DNA of 64,000 nucleotides from Fodinibius salsisoli (GTDB lineage Bacteria > Bacteroidota > Rhodothermia > Balneolales > Balneolaceae): positions 62,001 through 126,000 of the forward strand of contig NZ_JAGGJA010000006.1 of NCBI RefSeq assembly GCF_026229185.1, written 5' to 3'. The notes under the pieces were generated by a model, which was not told the origin of the DNA, did no database searches, and saw only the letters and a program-made list of their open reading frames with translations. Below are positions 47,176-55,790 of the stretch, piece after piece (within the stretch, counting starts at the first letter, position 1; each line of letters begins with the position of its first letter). Made by a program: the position numbers and the translations under genes.

Positions 47176-48024
47176 ATGTCGACATATTCTCATCGCTCAA
47201 CCAAGCTGAGCATCCTCAGTGTATTTATTTTTGCCCTTCTGTTTATAACCACCGCTCCCCTGCAGTCCCAGGATCTGGATGTACCGTATGTTCCCACCCC
47301 CAATGAAGTGGTAGAGAAAATGCTGGACTTAGCGGATGTTCAATCCAGCGACTATGTCATTGATTTGGGTTCCGGCGATGGTCGCATTGTCATTGCTGCT
47401 GCCAAACGCGGGGCTTCCGGTCACGGTATCGACCTGGATCCCGAGCGCATTGCCGAGGCCCGCGAAAATGCGCAATCCGAAGGACTTGATGACCGTATCA
47501 TGTTTATGGAAGAAAACCTTTTTGATACGGATTTCACCAAAGCCTCCGTCATAACGATGTACCTGCTCCCTTCAGTTAACGAGAAGTTACGGCCCGAGCT
47601 GCTGGATAAGATGGAACCCGGCACGCGTATCGTATCGCACAGCTTTAGCATGGGCGACTGGAAAGCCGATAAAAAAGCCGAAGTCAGTCCTCCTAATTCC
47701 AGCCGAACTCATGACATCTATTTCTGGATTATCCCCGCAAAAGTAGCAGGTGAATGGAGCTGGTCGAGCAATGGCACCGACTTCGACATGAATATTAATC
47801 AACAATTCCAGGAAATTTCGGTTAGGATCTACGACGGAAACGGGAGCTCGTACAACATCCAGAAACAAGAATTAACGGGCGACCGCATAACGCTGCGGGC
47901 GGTGAATGGAGATCAAAGCTACATTTTAAGCGGACAGGTTACCGATGGATCCATCGAAGGCATCATACAGCACCATAACGGTGATGATAAATCTATTATC
48001 CCATGGTCAGCATCGCTTAATTAA
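47176..48024 (+). CDS. Exported class I SAM-dependent methyltransferase
   Basis: A 282-residue protein with an apparent Sec signal (hydrophobic LSVFIFALLFITTAPLQSQ, about residues 14-32). Next is a methyltransferase domain: PYVPTPNEVVEKMLDLADVQSSDYVIDLGSGDGRIVIAAAKRGA carries the SAM glycine motif, with the acidic end of strand 2 in GHGIDLDPERIAEA. After about residue 185 a C-terminal beta-rich region of about 95 residues looks like a separate domain. A periplasmic location would need SAM outside the cytoplasm. The alternative is that the N-terminal helix is an anchor. Substrate unknown. Confidence 0.75.
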   Translation: MSTYSHRSTKLSILSVFIFALLFITTAPLQSQDLDVPYVPTPNEVVEKMLDLADVQSSDYVIDLGSGDGRIVIAAAKRGASGHGIDLDPERIAEARENAQSEGLDDRIMFMEENLFDTDFTKASVITMYLLPSVNEKLRPELLDKMEPGTRIVSHSFSMGDWKADKKAEVSPPNSSRTHDIYFWIIPAKVAGEWSWSSNGTDFDMNINQQFQEISVRIYDGNGSSYNIQKQELTGDRITLRAVNGDQSYILSGQVTDGSIEGIIQHHNGDDKSIIPWSASLN

Positions 48025-48066
48025 CCTTTATAGCTTTAGCCATAATTTTCCATTGACCGATAGTAT

Positions 48067-49401
48067 ATGAAGGATGCCGGTGGTGATCGACCTGCACAGA
48101 TTTTCACGAACCTGAGCGCCATAGCCGTAATCATCGGTATTGTTGTGGGGATAGGTATTTTTCGACTTCCCTCAATGGTGGCCCAAAATGTCTCTTCGGA
48201 AATCCACTACCTGGCCTTCTGGCTGGCCGGGGGATTGATTTCCATTATTGGTGCGCTATGCTATGCGGAACTGGCTTCTTCCAAACCCGATGCCGGCGGT
48301 GAATACCATTTTTTGACCGAAGCTTACGGATCCACTGTCGGCTTTCTATTTTCATGGGGACGGCTGGCCATTATTCAAACAGGATCCATTGCTCTTGCCG
48401 CCTTCATCTTAGGAGATTATGCTTCGGTCATCTATGATTTAGGGCCTTATAGCTCCTCCATCTATGCCGCTCTCACCATCATCACGCTCACAACTCTTAA
48501 TATTTGGGGCACGCATCCCTCCAAAAACACCCAGAGCTTTTTAACCTCTCTTATCGTACTTATTCTTTTGCTGGCCGGGGTGGCCGGACTGATGAATGGT
48601 ACTTCTACTGATCTCGAACCCCCTTCTGACATTGGCAGCAGCTCAGCCGGGGCAGCCATGATTTTCGTACTCCTGACCTACGGCGGCTGGAATGAGGGCG
48701 TTTACCTTTCAGCAGAACTCAAAGATGTTCGAAAAAATATAACCAAGGTACTGATATCGGCTCTCTGCTGTATTACCGTCCTTTATTTGATGATTAATGT
48801 GGCCTACATACAGGTCCTGGGGCTGGAGACCATCCGGAATTCTGATGTAATCGGAGTTGCACTAAGCAACCAGCTGATAGGCTCCGGTGGTTCTTTTGTG
48901 ATGGCCATCATCGTCATTATTTCAGCCCTCTCAACGGCCAATGCTACCATTATCACCGGTGCACGAACCAACTACGCCCTCGGCCGGGATTTTCAACGGC
49001 TCGGCTTCCTGGGCCGCTGGAATAAAGAATACAACGCTCCTATTAACTCACTGCTGGTACAGGGGATCATTGCCCTGGCGCTGGTGGTGCTGGGCAGCGT
49101 TACCCAAGAGGCCGTCTCGACGATGGTAGATTATACCGCACCGGTCTTCTGGCTTTTTATACTGCTTACCACGGGCTCACTCTTTGTCTTCCGCTATAAA
49201 GAGAAGGAAAGCACATCAACAGAGCCATCATTTCGGGTACCGCTGTATCCCGCAACGCCTATTCTCTTCATGCTTGTCTGCTGCTACCTGTTGTATTCCA
49301 GCATCGCATTTACCGGGAGCGGCGCCCTGCTGGGCGTAGGTATTTTATTACTGGGCTTACCCATTTACCTTTTCGCACGGCCCCGCGCATCCCGCAGATA
49401 G
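48067..49401 (+). CDS. APC family amino acid permease
   Basis: A 444-residue, twelve-helix-like transporter. The N-terminal GIVVGIGIFRLPSMVAQNV is the substrate-binding unwound helix of the APC fold, and CYAELASSKPDAGGEYHFLTEAYG is the next family block. TYGGWNEGVYLSAELKDVRKNI (about residues 205-225) is the helix-6 region. Amino acid exchange or uptake is inferred from the family; the exact substrate is not shown. It follows the methyltransferase by 42 bases on the same strand. Confidence 0.9.
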   Translation: MKDAGGDRPAQIFTNLSAIAVIIGIVVGIGIFRLPSMVAQNVSSEIHYLAFWLAGGLISIIGALCYAELASSKPDAGGEYHFLTEAYGSTVGFLFSWGRLAIIQTGSIALAAFILGDYASVIYDLGPYSSSIYAALTIITLTTLNIWGTHPSKNTQSFLTSLIVLILLLAGVAGLMNGTSTDLEPPSDIGSSSAGAAMIFVLLTYGGWNEGVYLSAELKDVRKNITKVLISALCCITVLYLMINVAYIQVLGLETIRNSDVIGVALSNQLIGSGGSFVMAIIVIISALSTANATIITGARTNYALGRDFQRLGFLGRWNKEYNAPINSLLVQGIIALALVVLGSVTQEAVSTMVDYTAPVFWLFILLTTGSLFVFRYKEKESTSTEPSFRVPLYPATPILFMLVCCYLLYSSIAFTGSGALLGVGILLLGLPIYLFARPRASRR

Positions 49402-49594
49402 CATATCCCAAAAAATCCCCCAGATTCCTCATTCTGTATTAGCAACTCCCCTCCTAAAACTGTATTTTTTGCAACCTTGGTCGGCCGACTTTTTCCTTAA
49501 TCATTGCAATTTATATACCGATGCTATTCATCGGCAGCAAGTGAAGCGCAGGTCGCGACTGATGGTGTATTACCTGTAAAGTTTAACCTAAAAA

Positions 49595-50926
49595 TTGGAT
49601 ATCGCCTTGGATACTGAAGCATCTGCTCGTTCTGTCAGCGTAGAAATATTAATCGATTTTGATGAAAATAATGTCTTAGATTATTCAGTTGCCAATCAAC
49701 TTGATTCGCGCGGCCGCGCTGAAGTACGTGAATATGTGCAAAACATTTTAAGGCGTCGCTCCTATCTCGATTTCCTGATCGATGAGTTTTCCAACGTTAA
49801 GATCGCTGAGATGAAGTCGAGCCTGAAGAACATTCTTCGGCTGGGCATCTATGACATGATCTTCATGGACAGTACGCCCGACTATGCGGCTATCAACGAG
49901 TCGGTGGAAATTGCCAAAATTAAGCTGGGCTCTCGCACGGGCGATCTGACCAACGCTATTATGCGCAACCTGCAGCGCGATATCGATAACTTACCCAAAC
50001 CTTCTTTTGAAGATCGCACCAGGCTCGTTGCCACCACCTTTTCTCATCCGGAATGGCTGGTGAAGCGCTGGACCGAACGTTTTGGCGAGCGCGAGGCCTT
50101 TCAACTGATGCAGGCCAACAACAAACGGCCCGCTTATTTTATACGGGCCAATAACCTGCGCACCAAGACCAAGAATTTTAAGCTCCGGATGACCAAGCAT
50201 GATATTGCCTTTACCGAAAGCGACTGGCTGCCGGGCTATTTTGAAGTGGACAGCGTAGCTCCATTCATCACCAAAGGCTGGCTGCAAAAAGGGTTCTGCC
50301 AGATCCAGGATATCGCCGCAGGCTTTGCTCCTTTTCTTCTGGATCCCCAATCGGGCGAAGATGTTTACGATTTATGTGCGGCCCCGGGAACCAAGAGCGT
50401 GGTGATGTCGGACCTTATGAATGCCGAAGGCAGCATTTTGGCCGTCGACATTTCTTCGGAACGCCTCGATAAGCTGGCAGAAAGCGCCCTCTCCTACCAT
50501 GCAGAAAATATTCGTGTCCGCCGGGCCGATGTGACCGAGCTGGAACTGGATGAAGCCGATGCCGTACTGCTGGATGCCCCCTGCACCGGCACGGGCGTGT
50601 TAAGCAAACGGGCCGACCTGCGATGGCGCCGAGATCAAGAAGGCCTTGACAATGCTGTTGAACAGCAAGCCAAATTGTTAGACTCTGCGGCCAAAATGGT
50701 TAAAGTAGGCGGACGTTTGGTCTATAGCACCTGCTCTCTGGAAGAAGAAGAAAATATGGAGCAGGTCATGAACTTCCTCGACCGCAATGAAAACTTTGAG
50801 ATACAACCAGTAGAAGGCTACGTGCCCGATGAAGTCATCGCTCACGGTGGACTGGCGTACCAGACTTTCCCCCACAAGCACGGCTGCGACGGACACTTTG
50901 GCGTACTGCTCAAGCGAGTGAATTAA
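49595..50926 (+). CDS. rsmB: 16S rRNA (cytosine(967)-C(5))-methyltransferase
   Basis: A 443-residue RsmB/Fmu protein. The N-terminal NusB-like RNA-binding domain (about residues 1-135) is followed by a Rossmann methyltransferase domain with FCQIQDIAAGFAPFLLDPQSGEDVYDLCAAPGTKSV. The two active-site cysteines are in LLDAPCTGTGVLSKRADLRWRR and LVYSTCSLEEEEN. The start is TTG at 49595; no better start keeps the NusB-like domain. A long inverted repeat follows the gene. Confidence 0.92.
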   Translation: MDIALDTEASARSVSVEILIDFDENNVLDYSVANQLDSRGRAEVREYVQNILRRRSYLDFLIDEFSNVKIAEMKSSLKNILRLGIYDMIFMDSTPDYAAINESVEIAKIKLGSRTGDLTNAIMRNLQRDIDNLPKPSFEDRTRLVATTFSHPEWLVKRWTERFGEREAFQLMQANNKRPAYFIRANNLRTKTKNFKLRMTKHDIAFTESDWLPGYFEVDSVAPFITKGWLQKGFCQIQDIAAGFAPFLLDPQSGEDVYDLCAAPGTKSVVMSDLMNAEGSILAVDISSERLDKLAESALSYHAENIRVRRADVTELELDEADAVLLDAPCTGTGVLSKRADLRWRRDQEGLDNAVEQQAKLLDSAAKMVKVGGRLVYSTCSLEEEENMEQVMNFLDRNENFEIQPVEGYVPDEVIAHGGLAYQTFPHKHGCDGHFGVLLKRVN

Positions 50927-50960
50927 CAGCTGGTAGGTTACTACTGGTTAATCGTTAATG

Positions 50961-51029
50961 GGTTATTTGTTATTGGGTTGCGAGTTATGGATTGAAACTC
51001 CCCGATTCCCAATAACGAATAACCTTTTT
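50961..51029 (+). terminator. Long inverted repeat after rsmB, probable terminator
   Basis: GGTTATTTGTTATTGGG (50961-50977) pairs with CCCAATAACGAATAACC (51008-51024) with one mismatch over 17 positions, and five T follow (51025-51029). The loop is about 30 bases, longer than usual, but position 35 bases after the rsmB stop fits a terminator. Confidence 0.65.
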
Positions 51030-51475
51030 CAGTATACTGATCTTTTCCGATTTCTCTCCTACTCATCCTTGCCTAATGAAGGCTTCTCTTATCAGTTCTC
51101 GAACCTTTTCTCTCCATTTTTTTCAGCTTTCCGGGATGATTTTGTGCGCCAATGGGTCCCCGGTCAAGCCTATACCAACGCTACACCACCTCCCCTGCCA
51201 GTAGGAGTTGGTGCCCGGCAGAATAGTTGTTGGCACCCGATAGGATTAGTAAATATTTGCTGGAAAATCAACTTTAGGATCAAAACCTTCTTTACCGCCC
51301 AGGCTGCATTCCCAACGAGCATTAATCAAAAGATATCAATCGGACTTTTACCCCGTTAGAAATTATGGTGGTTAAAATAATCTTTAAGGCTATTTCTTAC
51401 GTATCGCTTTCCCATTCCTGACTTTAACTATTTCTCTCTTGCTATGGCATCATCCAAGATAAACGTAAACGATAC
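51030..51475. other. Intergenic region left of the integron
   Basis: About 445 bases between the rsmB terminator and the end of intI. An open frame covers 50958-51359 but it starts inside the terminator repeat and its composition is not protein-like, so it is not called. No attC-like site is recognised on this side. Confidence 0.5.
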
Positions 51476-52438
51476 TTAAAACTTATCAATAGGACTCTTC
51501 ACCCCTTTGCCGCCCTTATTCAAAACATGCGTGTATATCATGGTTGTTTTTACATTCTTATGCCCCAGCAGCTCCTGTACGGTACGGATGTCATATCCAT
51601 CATCCAAAAGATGCGTGGCGAATGAGTGACGAAAGGTATGGCATGTAGCATGTTTTTGTATGTTTGCCTGACGGACGGCCTTGCGAACCTTTTTTTGTAC
51701 AGACGATGCAGATATATGATAGCGCTGATACATCCCTGATCGTGGATCTTTCCGGCGCTTTCGAGAGGGAAACAGGTATTGCCATTTTTGCTCTTTATTG
51801 GCACTGGGGTATTTTTTATCCAAGGCTTTGGGAAGTATTACCCCGCCCCACCCTCTGGCCAGATCTTTGTCATGAAGCTTTTTAACTTTTCTCACATGCT
51901 CTTTCAATACATCTATTAACCGATCAGGAAGGATTGTTATGCGATCTTTAAGTCCCTTGGAATTACGCACACATACTTGCCGGTACTCAAAATCCAAATC
52001 CTGTACTCTTAACCGTAGTGCCTCTGATATTCTAAGCCCTGAGCCATAAAGTAACTGAACAACCAGCTGTTTTACGCCCTGTAAAAACTGTAATATACGC
52101 TCTACCTCCGCCGGTGTTAAGACAACGGGCAAATGATCAGACTCCCTGGCCCGTTTCAGGTTTGTGAGTTTGGGCGCCTGTTTATCAAGCACATTTTTAA
52201 CGAAGAAGATAATGGCGCACAACGCTTGGTTCTGCGTTGATCCGGCTACCTTTCTTTCGGTTGCCAAATAATTCAGATAAGCCGTGATGCTTTTCTTACT
52301 AATCGTGCCCCCATTCTCCTTTTTGATATAGACTAAAAACCGCTTAACCCATTGAATGTATGATTTTTCAGTGCGATAACTATAGTTTCGGCGCCTTATT
52401 TCTGTTCTCATATCACTCAAAGCTCTCGATTGATTCAT
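51476..52438 (-). CDS. intI: Integron integrase (IntI family tyrosine recombinase)
   Basis: A 320-residue tyrosine recombinase. The N-terminal SAM-like core-binding domain (about 15-85) has [21 protein letters not shown]. Catalytic residues visible are Arg136 ([19 protein letters not shown]), Lys161, His267 and Arg270 ([13 protein letters not shown]), His293 ([11 protein letters not shown]) and Tyr302. The insert [44 protein letters not shown] (about 192-235) is the extra helix region that distinguishes IntI from XerC/D. It should recombine attI with single-stranded attC hairpins. It is intact, so the array may still be active. Confidence 0.95.
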   Translation of the reverse strand: MNQSRALSDMRTEIRRRNYSYRTEKSYIQWVKRFLVYIKKENGGTISKKSITAYLNYLATERKVAGSTQNQALCAIIFFVKNVLDKQAPKLTNLKRARESDHLPVVLTPAEVERILQFLQGVKQLVVQLLYGSGLRISEALRLRVQDLDFEYRQVCVRNSKGLKDRITILPDRLIDVLKEHVRKVKKLHDKDLARGWGGVILPKALDKKYPSANKEQKWQYLFPSRKRRKDPRSGMYQRYHISASSVQKKVRKAVRQANIQKHATCHTFRHSFATHLLDDGYDIRTVQELLGHKNVKTTMIYTHVLNKGGKGVKSPIDKF

Positions 52439-52516
52439 AATACCATAATCCTTTATTCCTATATGTTCTACAGGTAAGAGTCTTTTCTCGCCAAATCCTT
52501 ACAGATTTATTTAAGA

Positions 52517-52561
52517 ATATTATCCGGATACATTATCAGGAATCCCTATTCCGGATAATAT
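52517..52561. promoter_or_regulatory. Perfect 12-bp inverted repeat upstream of intI
   Basis: ATATTATCCGGA (52517-52528) and TCCGGATAATAT (52550-52561) are exact inverted repeats 21 bases apart, lying 79-123 bases upstream of the intI start. The position between the integrase gene and the attI crossover suits an operator, a promoter-proximal fold, or accessory integrase-binding sites of attI. No LexA-type CTGT-N8-ACAG box was seen. Function is inferred only from place. Confidence 0.55.
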
Positions 52562-52619
52562 CCGCTGAATGTGCTCTCATGATAAATAACTGGACAAACC
52601 CCGATATTATATGGAAGTT

Positions 52620-52660
52620 GTGCTGAAGCGGGATTCCGCTCAATTATATGTTAGTTTGCC
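52620..52660 (+). other. attI recombination site, crossover at 52650/52651
   Basis: The core GTTAGTT (52650-52656) approximates the GTTRRRY consensus. It is identified because GTTAGTTTG (52650-52658) is the exact reverse complement of CAAACTAAC (52890-52898), the 5' core of the first attC, marking 52651 as the first base of cassette 0. The extent of attI to the left is not defined. An imperfect GAAGCGGGATTCCGCTC palindrome lies just before the core. Confidence 0.7.
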
Positions 52661-52891
52661 CGCCGGCCTTCACGGTTTGTCAAAAAATACAGTTGCGGCT
52701 TAAAAACATCCGTTATTAAGCCGCTTCTCGGTCGCTTTTACAACAACTTTCGTCTGGTTCAGAATGTATCTGCTTTTCCGAAAATCCTAGTTCACATTTT
52801 GTCTTGGCCGGTCGGGGCTAATTCAATTCTGCGTCCGAGTTTCTTCCGTCGTTTTTATCACAATTTTGCTGGCTCCACATTTTTTGCCCCA
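52651..52891 (+). other. ORF-less cassette 0
   Basis: The body of the first cassette has no open frame longer than about 20 codons from ATG on either strand. It contains a 9-bp inverted repeat, GCGGCTTAA and TTAAGCCGC, near 52695-52725. It is next to attI, so it is the most recently inserted cassette if insertion is at attI. It could carry a promoter, a small RNA or nothing functional. Confidence 0.65.
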
Positions 52892-53017
52892 AACTAACCC
52901 GCGCATTAACGCGGACGCCGCTCGCCCATTGTTTCCGGTTTTTGCTTTTGCGGTTCAAATTTTATCATTTATAAACCGTCAATAATCCCGGCGCAGGTTA
53001 TGCGCCGTCCGTTATAC
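52892..53017 (+). repeat. attC site of cassette 0
   Basis: A 126-base site. R'' core AACTAAC (52892-52898), then GCGCATTAACGCGGAC; the 3' part is GCGCAGGTTATGCGCCGTCC ending in the R' core GTTATAC (53011-53017). The L arms pair (GCGCAT-AAC with GGTTATGCGC) with unpaired bases, as in active attC hairpins. Crossover is between 53011 and 53012. Confidence 0.82.
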
Positions 53018-53043
53018 TTAATTAATTTTTCATCAAAAACCAC

Positions 53044-54096
53044 ATGCGACGTTTATTTCTTTTAATCCTTTTTTCTTTTTTTCACTTTGCTATTCAGGCT
53101 CAAGAGGCCGAGCAAGTTTTTTTAAAAAATGGCGAAATTCTTTTTGAAGCTTCTCCTGATTTAAAACAGAAGAATGCTACTCAAAGTGATATGCAGGAGA
53201 TAATGCTTCTTGACCTTTCCAAGGGAAAAATACAACGATTAACATCGGATCGGAGTAAAGATAGTAACCCATCTTTTTTCAGAAACGGATCAATAATATT
53301 CGACTCAAAGCGACCTTGCGAAGGTGGATTAGCAGAAAATTGTCCTTCTAAATTATTCACTGTGTCAGAAGGAAATTCTGTGGATAAACTTAATTTAGCT
53401 CTTGATGATGCTATGCGAAGAGTGCAGGAAGAATCACGTCAGGATTCGTTATATAGCAAACTAAAAAAACTTGGAATTCAGATTTTTAATTCTGAAAATT
53501 TTAGTGTCGAAGAGCCGATATATAACAATGAAAAAAATTACTTGGCATTTATTTACTCAACCCCAAGATCTTTTTTGGTTGTCTACAATTTAAACACAGA
53601 TAAATTACACTACATCGACAAAATTCCTGGCTCATCTTCCAATTTTAAGTGGTCACCTAATGGAAAATATTTGGCCTATTCTTATTCTATTTTAGACGGA
53701 CTATTTCCAAAGGGAAGTAAAAATGTAATTATTGATATAGAAACACTTGAAGTATCAACCCTCGAATTGGATAATGAAGATCTTAGATTTGAAAATTGGT
53801 CTTTAGATGGAAAATACTTGTTACTATCTAACCGATTTGAAAATGAAAAAGGCCATTTTATAACTGATGGATACAAACTCGAATGGCCAACCCAAAAAGT
53901 TCAAAAAATTAATGAAAACCTACTTCCTTTTGTCAGCAGCTGGATTCAAATTGTTTCTGATAATCAGTATTTAGTACAAAAGTTTGATGAGGATAGTAAT
54001 TTTGATCTTTGGATAATTGATTCTGATGGTGCCGATGTACAGAGATTAACTGAAGATGGACGCTTGAAATTTGTTACAGATACCAAGAGTAATTAA
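53044..54096 (+). CDS. Cassette 1: exported propeller-like protein (TolB/PD40-type repeats)
   Basis: A 350-residue protein with a signal peptide (MRRLFLLILFSFFHFAIQAQ). The rest reads as beta-propeller repeats like TolB/PD40: DLSKGKIQRLTSDRSKDSNPSFF, FKWSPNGKYLAYSYS, ENWSLDGKYLLLSN and DLWIIDSDGADVQRLTEDGRLKF. It is probably periplasmic or surface-exposed. The DNA is clearly more AT-rich than the flanking chromosome. The gene starts 32 bases into its cassette and ends at the first bases of its attC. Function unknown; propellers of this type bind proteins or sugars. Confidence 0.75.
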   Translation: MRRLFLLILFSFFHFAIQAQEAEQVFLKNGEILFEASPDLKQKNATQSDMQEIMLLDLSKGKIQRLTSDRSKDSNPSFFRNGSIIFDSKRPCEGGLAENCPSKLFTVSEGNSVDKLNLALDDAMRRVQEESRQDSLYSKLKKLGIQIFNSENFSVEEPIYNNEKNYLAFIYSTPRSFLVVYNLNTDKLHYIDKIPGSSSNFKWSPNGKYLAYSYSILDGLFPKGSKNVIIDIETLEVSTLELDNEDLRFENWSLDGKYLLLSNRFENEKGHFITDGYKLEWPTQKVQKINENLLPFVSSWIQIVSDNQYLVQKFDEDSNFDLWIIDSDGADVQRLTEDGRLKFVTDTKSN

Positions 54097-54225
54097 GTAT
54101 AACAAGCGCGTCAACTCGGACGTGCCTCGCCATTGGCTGTCAAGTTTTAATTCATCAATTACTGTAGTACATTTTTAAATAATAAACGTTGTTCCGCACG
54201 CCGGTTATGCGCAATGTCGTTATAT
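54097..54225 (+). repeat. attC site of cassette 1
   Basis: A 129-base site. R'' GTATAAC (54097-54103) is followed by AAGCGCGTCAACTCGGACGT; the 3' half is GCACGCCGGTTATGCGCAAT ending with R' GTTATAT (54219-54225). The 5' half is nearly identical to that of the next attC, while the middle differs. The stop codon of the cassette gene lies directly before it. Confidence 0.85.
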
Positions 54226-54236
54226 GCACTTAATTC

Positions 54237-54590
54237 ATGAATAGAATTTCATACTCAGATATTGATCCTATACTTAATGAATGGGCTAGTCGGCATGGCC
54301 TTCATATTTCTACCAGATATAAAGATTATGAAGTTCGTGCTGTGACTATTGTCGATGATTCTGGCGATATGTATGGTCTAGGAGTCTGGCCGATAGAGAA
54401 TTCAGGAAAAGTTGAAGTGTCAGTTAATTTGAAAGAACGTTCTCAGCGTCGCACCTCAATTCCAGAGAAGAAGAAATTGCAGGCATCAAAAGAAGTATCT
54501 GTCTCAGATCTGCCAAAAACCTTAGAAGAATTCTACAATTTAGTTGAGGATTGGATCTCCGAAGAAGGCCACACACGAACTACGCCATAA
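54237..54590 (+). CDS. Cassette 2: unknown 117-residue protein
   Basis: A soluble 117-residue protein with no signal or membrane segment. It opens with ISYSDIDPILNEWASRHGLHISTRYKDYEVRAVTIVDD, an alpha-beta pattern, then VWPIENSGKVEVSVNLKER, and ends with an acidic helix LPKTLEEFYNLVEDWISEEG. I do not recognise a family. Size and layout (start 17 bases after the crossover, stop 12 bases before its attC) are typical of cassette genes. No partner gene is present, so a two-gene toxin-antitoxin is unlikely. Confidence 0.7.
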   Translation: MNRISYSDIDPILNEWASRHGLHISTRYKDYEVRAVTIVDDSGDMYGLGVWPIENSGKVEVSVNLKERSQRRTSIPEKKKLQASKEVSVSDLPKTLEEFYNLVEDWISEEGHTRTTP

Positions 54591-54602
54591 ATCCCTGCGT
54601 GC

Positions 54603-54731
54603 ATATAACAAGCGCGTCAACGGCGGACAGGCCTCGCAATCCCTTGCTAGCTTAAGGTTTTATAGTTAACCTTTCACTTGTAAATAGTTCAAGACTTTGG
54701 CGCCTGCCGGTTAAGCGCCAGACCGTTATAG
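54603..54731 (+). repeat. attC site of cassette 2
   Basis: A 129-base site. R'' ATATAAC (54603-54609) is followed by AAGCGCGTCAACGGCGGACA; the 3' half is GCCTGCCGGTTAAGCGCCAG with R' GTTATAG (54725-54731). The arms GCGC-T-AAC and GGTTAAGCGC pair with extrahelical bases. It shares its 5' half with the attC of cassette 1, showing the typical relatedness of sites in one array. Confidence 0.85.
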
Positions 54732-54846
54732 GGCTTCACTCATTCAGACACATCGACTCATAACAATTTTTTCCGCATATATTTGTAACAACTCAAAATA
54801 TTATTCCGTAACGGCTTCTAGTTAAACATTAATCATTTGCAAACGG

Positions 54847-55563
54847 ATGAAGACAGCCCATAGAACAGTTAGCAGAAAAAAAACACTTGTGGTTTTTATA
54901 TGCACGATTGTTGCAGGATTTATTTTATTTGCTCTCCCAAACTTATTCTTCGGTATTACAAAAGTTAACGGTGGTCTTACAGGGATAAATTTATTGATCA
55001 TTGCCCTCTTCCAGCTTACCGCTGTTTGTTCGTTAATTTATTTTTCACTCAGATTATTGCACAAAGATTTCCAGTACATCGGCTGGTCTGGAAAAAACTG
55101 GCAAACAGATAGTCTGCTGGGATTGCTAACTGGATTGGCTTGGACAGCTCTGCAATTCGGATTAATAATCCCGAATACGGGAGGAGCGCAAAGGACTGAT
55201 ATTGCCCAGATGGTCTCGATGTTCGATGGAACACTATTAGGCACACTTTCTTTTATAGCTTTAGGAGTAATTGGAGGCGGCATTACAGAAGAGATTTTTA
55301 ACAGAGGCTACTTCATCAATGTCTTAAAAGACATATTTAACAATCCAAAAACAGGACTTTGGACTGCTGCTGTCATATCAATTGCATTTTTTGCTATCGG
55401 ACATTTACCGGCCGATGCTCTAGGCTGGTTTGATATTTTAATACCAACCACTGCTTATACAGCGTTATTCTTATATACCAAGCGATTAACGGCATCGATC
55501 ATAGCCCATGGAATTTACAACATGTCAGCCATCTTATTGACATACTATATTTATTATCATTGA
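54847..55563 (+). CDS. Cassette 3: CPBP family intramembrane glutamic endopeptidase
   Basis: A 238-residue membrane protein with about six to eight hydrophobic segments. The CPBP (Rce1/Abi) motifs are complete: motif 1 EEIFNRGYF with Glu148, Glu149 and Arg153; motif 2 FFAIGHL with His186; motif 3 HGIYN with His221 and Asn225. Family members cleave within membranes, mature peptides such as bacteriocins, or confer immunity to them. As a cassette it could offer peptide-toxin immunity or phage-related defence, which is inference. It starts 121 bases into its cassette. Confidence 0.85.
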   Translation: MKTAHRTVSRKKTLVVFICTIVAGFILFALPNLFFGITKVNGGLTGINLLIIALFQLTAVCSLIYFSLRLLHKDFQYIGWSGKNWQTDSLLGLLTGLAWTALQFGLIIPNTGGAQRTDIAQMVSMFDGTLLGTLSFIALGVIGGGITEEIFNRGYFINVLKDIFNNPKTGLWTAAVISIAFFAIGHLPADALGWFDILIPTTAYTALFLYTKRLTASIIAHGIYNMSAILLTYYIYYH

Positions 55564-55630
55564 AGCCATTATCAAACTATGGAATACTTGCCTTTTCTAA
55601 ACCTAAAATCCTATCATCCCAATCAAAGCC

Positions 55631-55790
55631 CTATAACGACCTTGCGGACTACTACGCCGAAGTAGCACGGCTACGTAGGCTGTACATAAGCTGCACGCGC
55701 AAGAATGTTGATTAGTTAAATAATTAACGAAGAGCTAAAAAGCCAGAAGTTGGCAGGCCCAGGCGAGGCGTGTCCGCAAGGTCGTTATAG
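55631..55790 (+). repeat. attC-like site of cassette 3, unusual perfect arms
   Basis: A 160-base site. R'' CTATAAC (55631-55637) and R' GTTATAG (55784-55790) sit within 25-bp arms (55625-55649 and 55772-55796) that are perfect inverted repeats, including ACCTTGCGGAC and GTCCGCAAGGT. Unlike the other three sites there are no visible unpaired bases in the arms and no GGTTATGCGC-type L box. The centre contains further short hairpins (e.g. CTACTACGCCGAAGTAG). It ends the array; no later attC was found. Confidence 0.75.

Noticed and set aside
50958-51359. Rightward open frame of 133 codons
   Set aside because: It begins inside the inverted repeat that ends rsmB, has an unusual Phe/Pro/Ser-rich composition with no recognisable domain, and no ribosome site.
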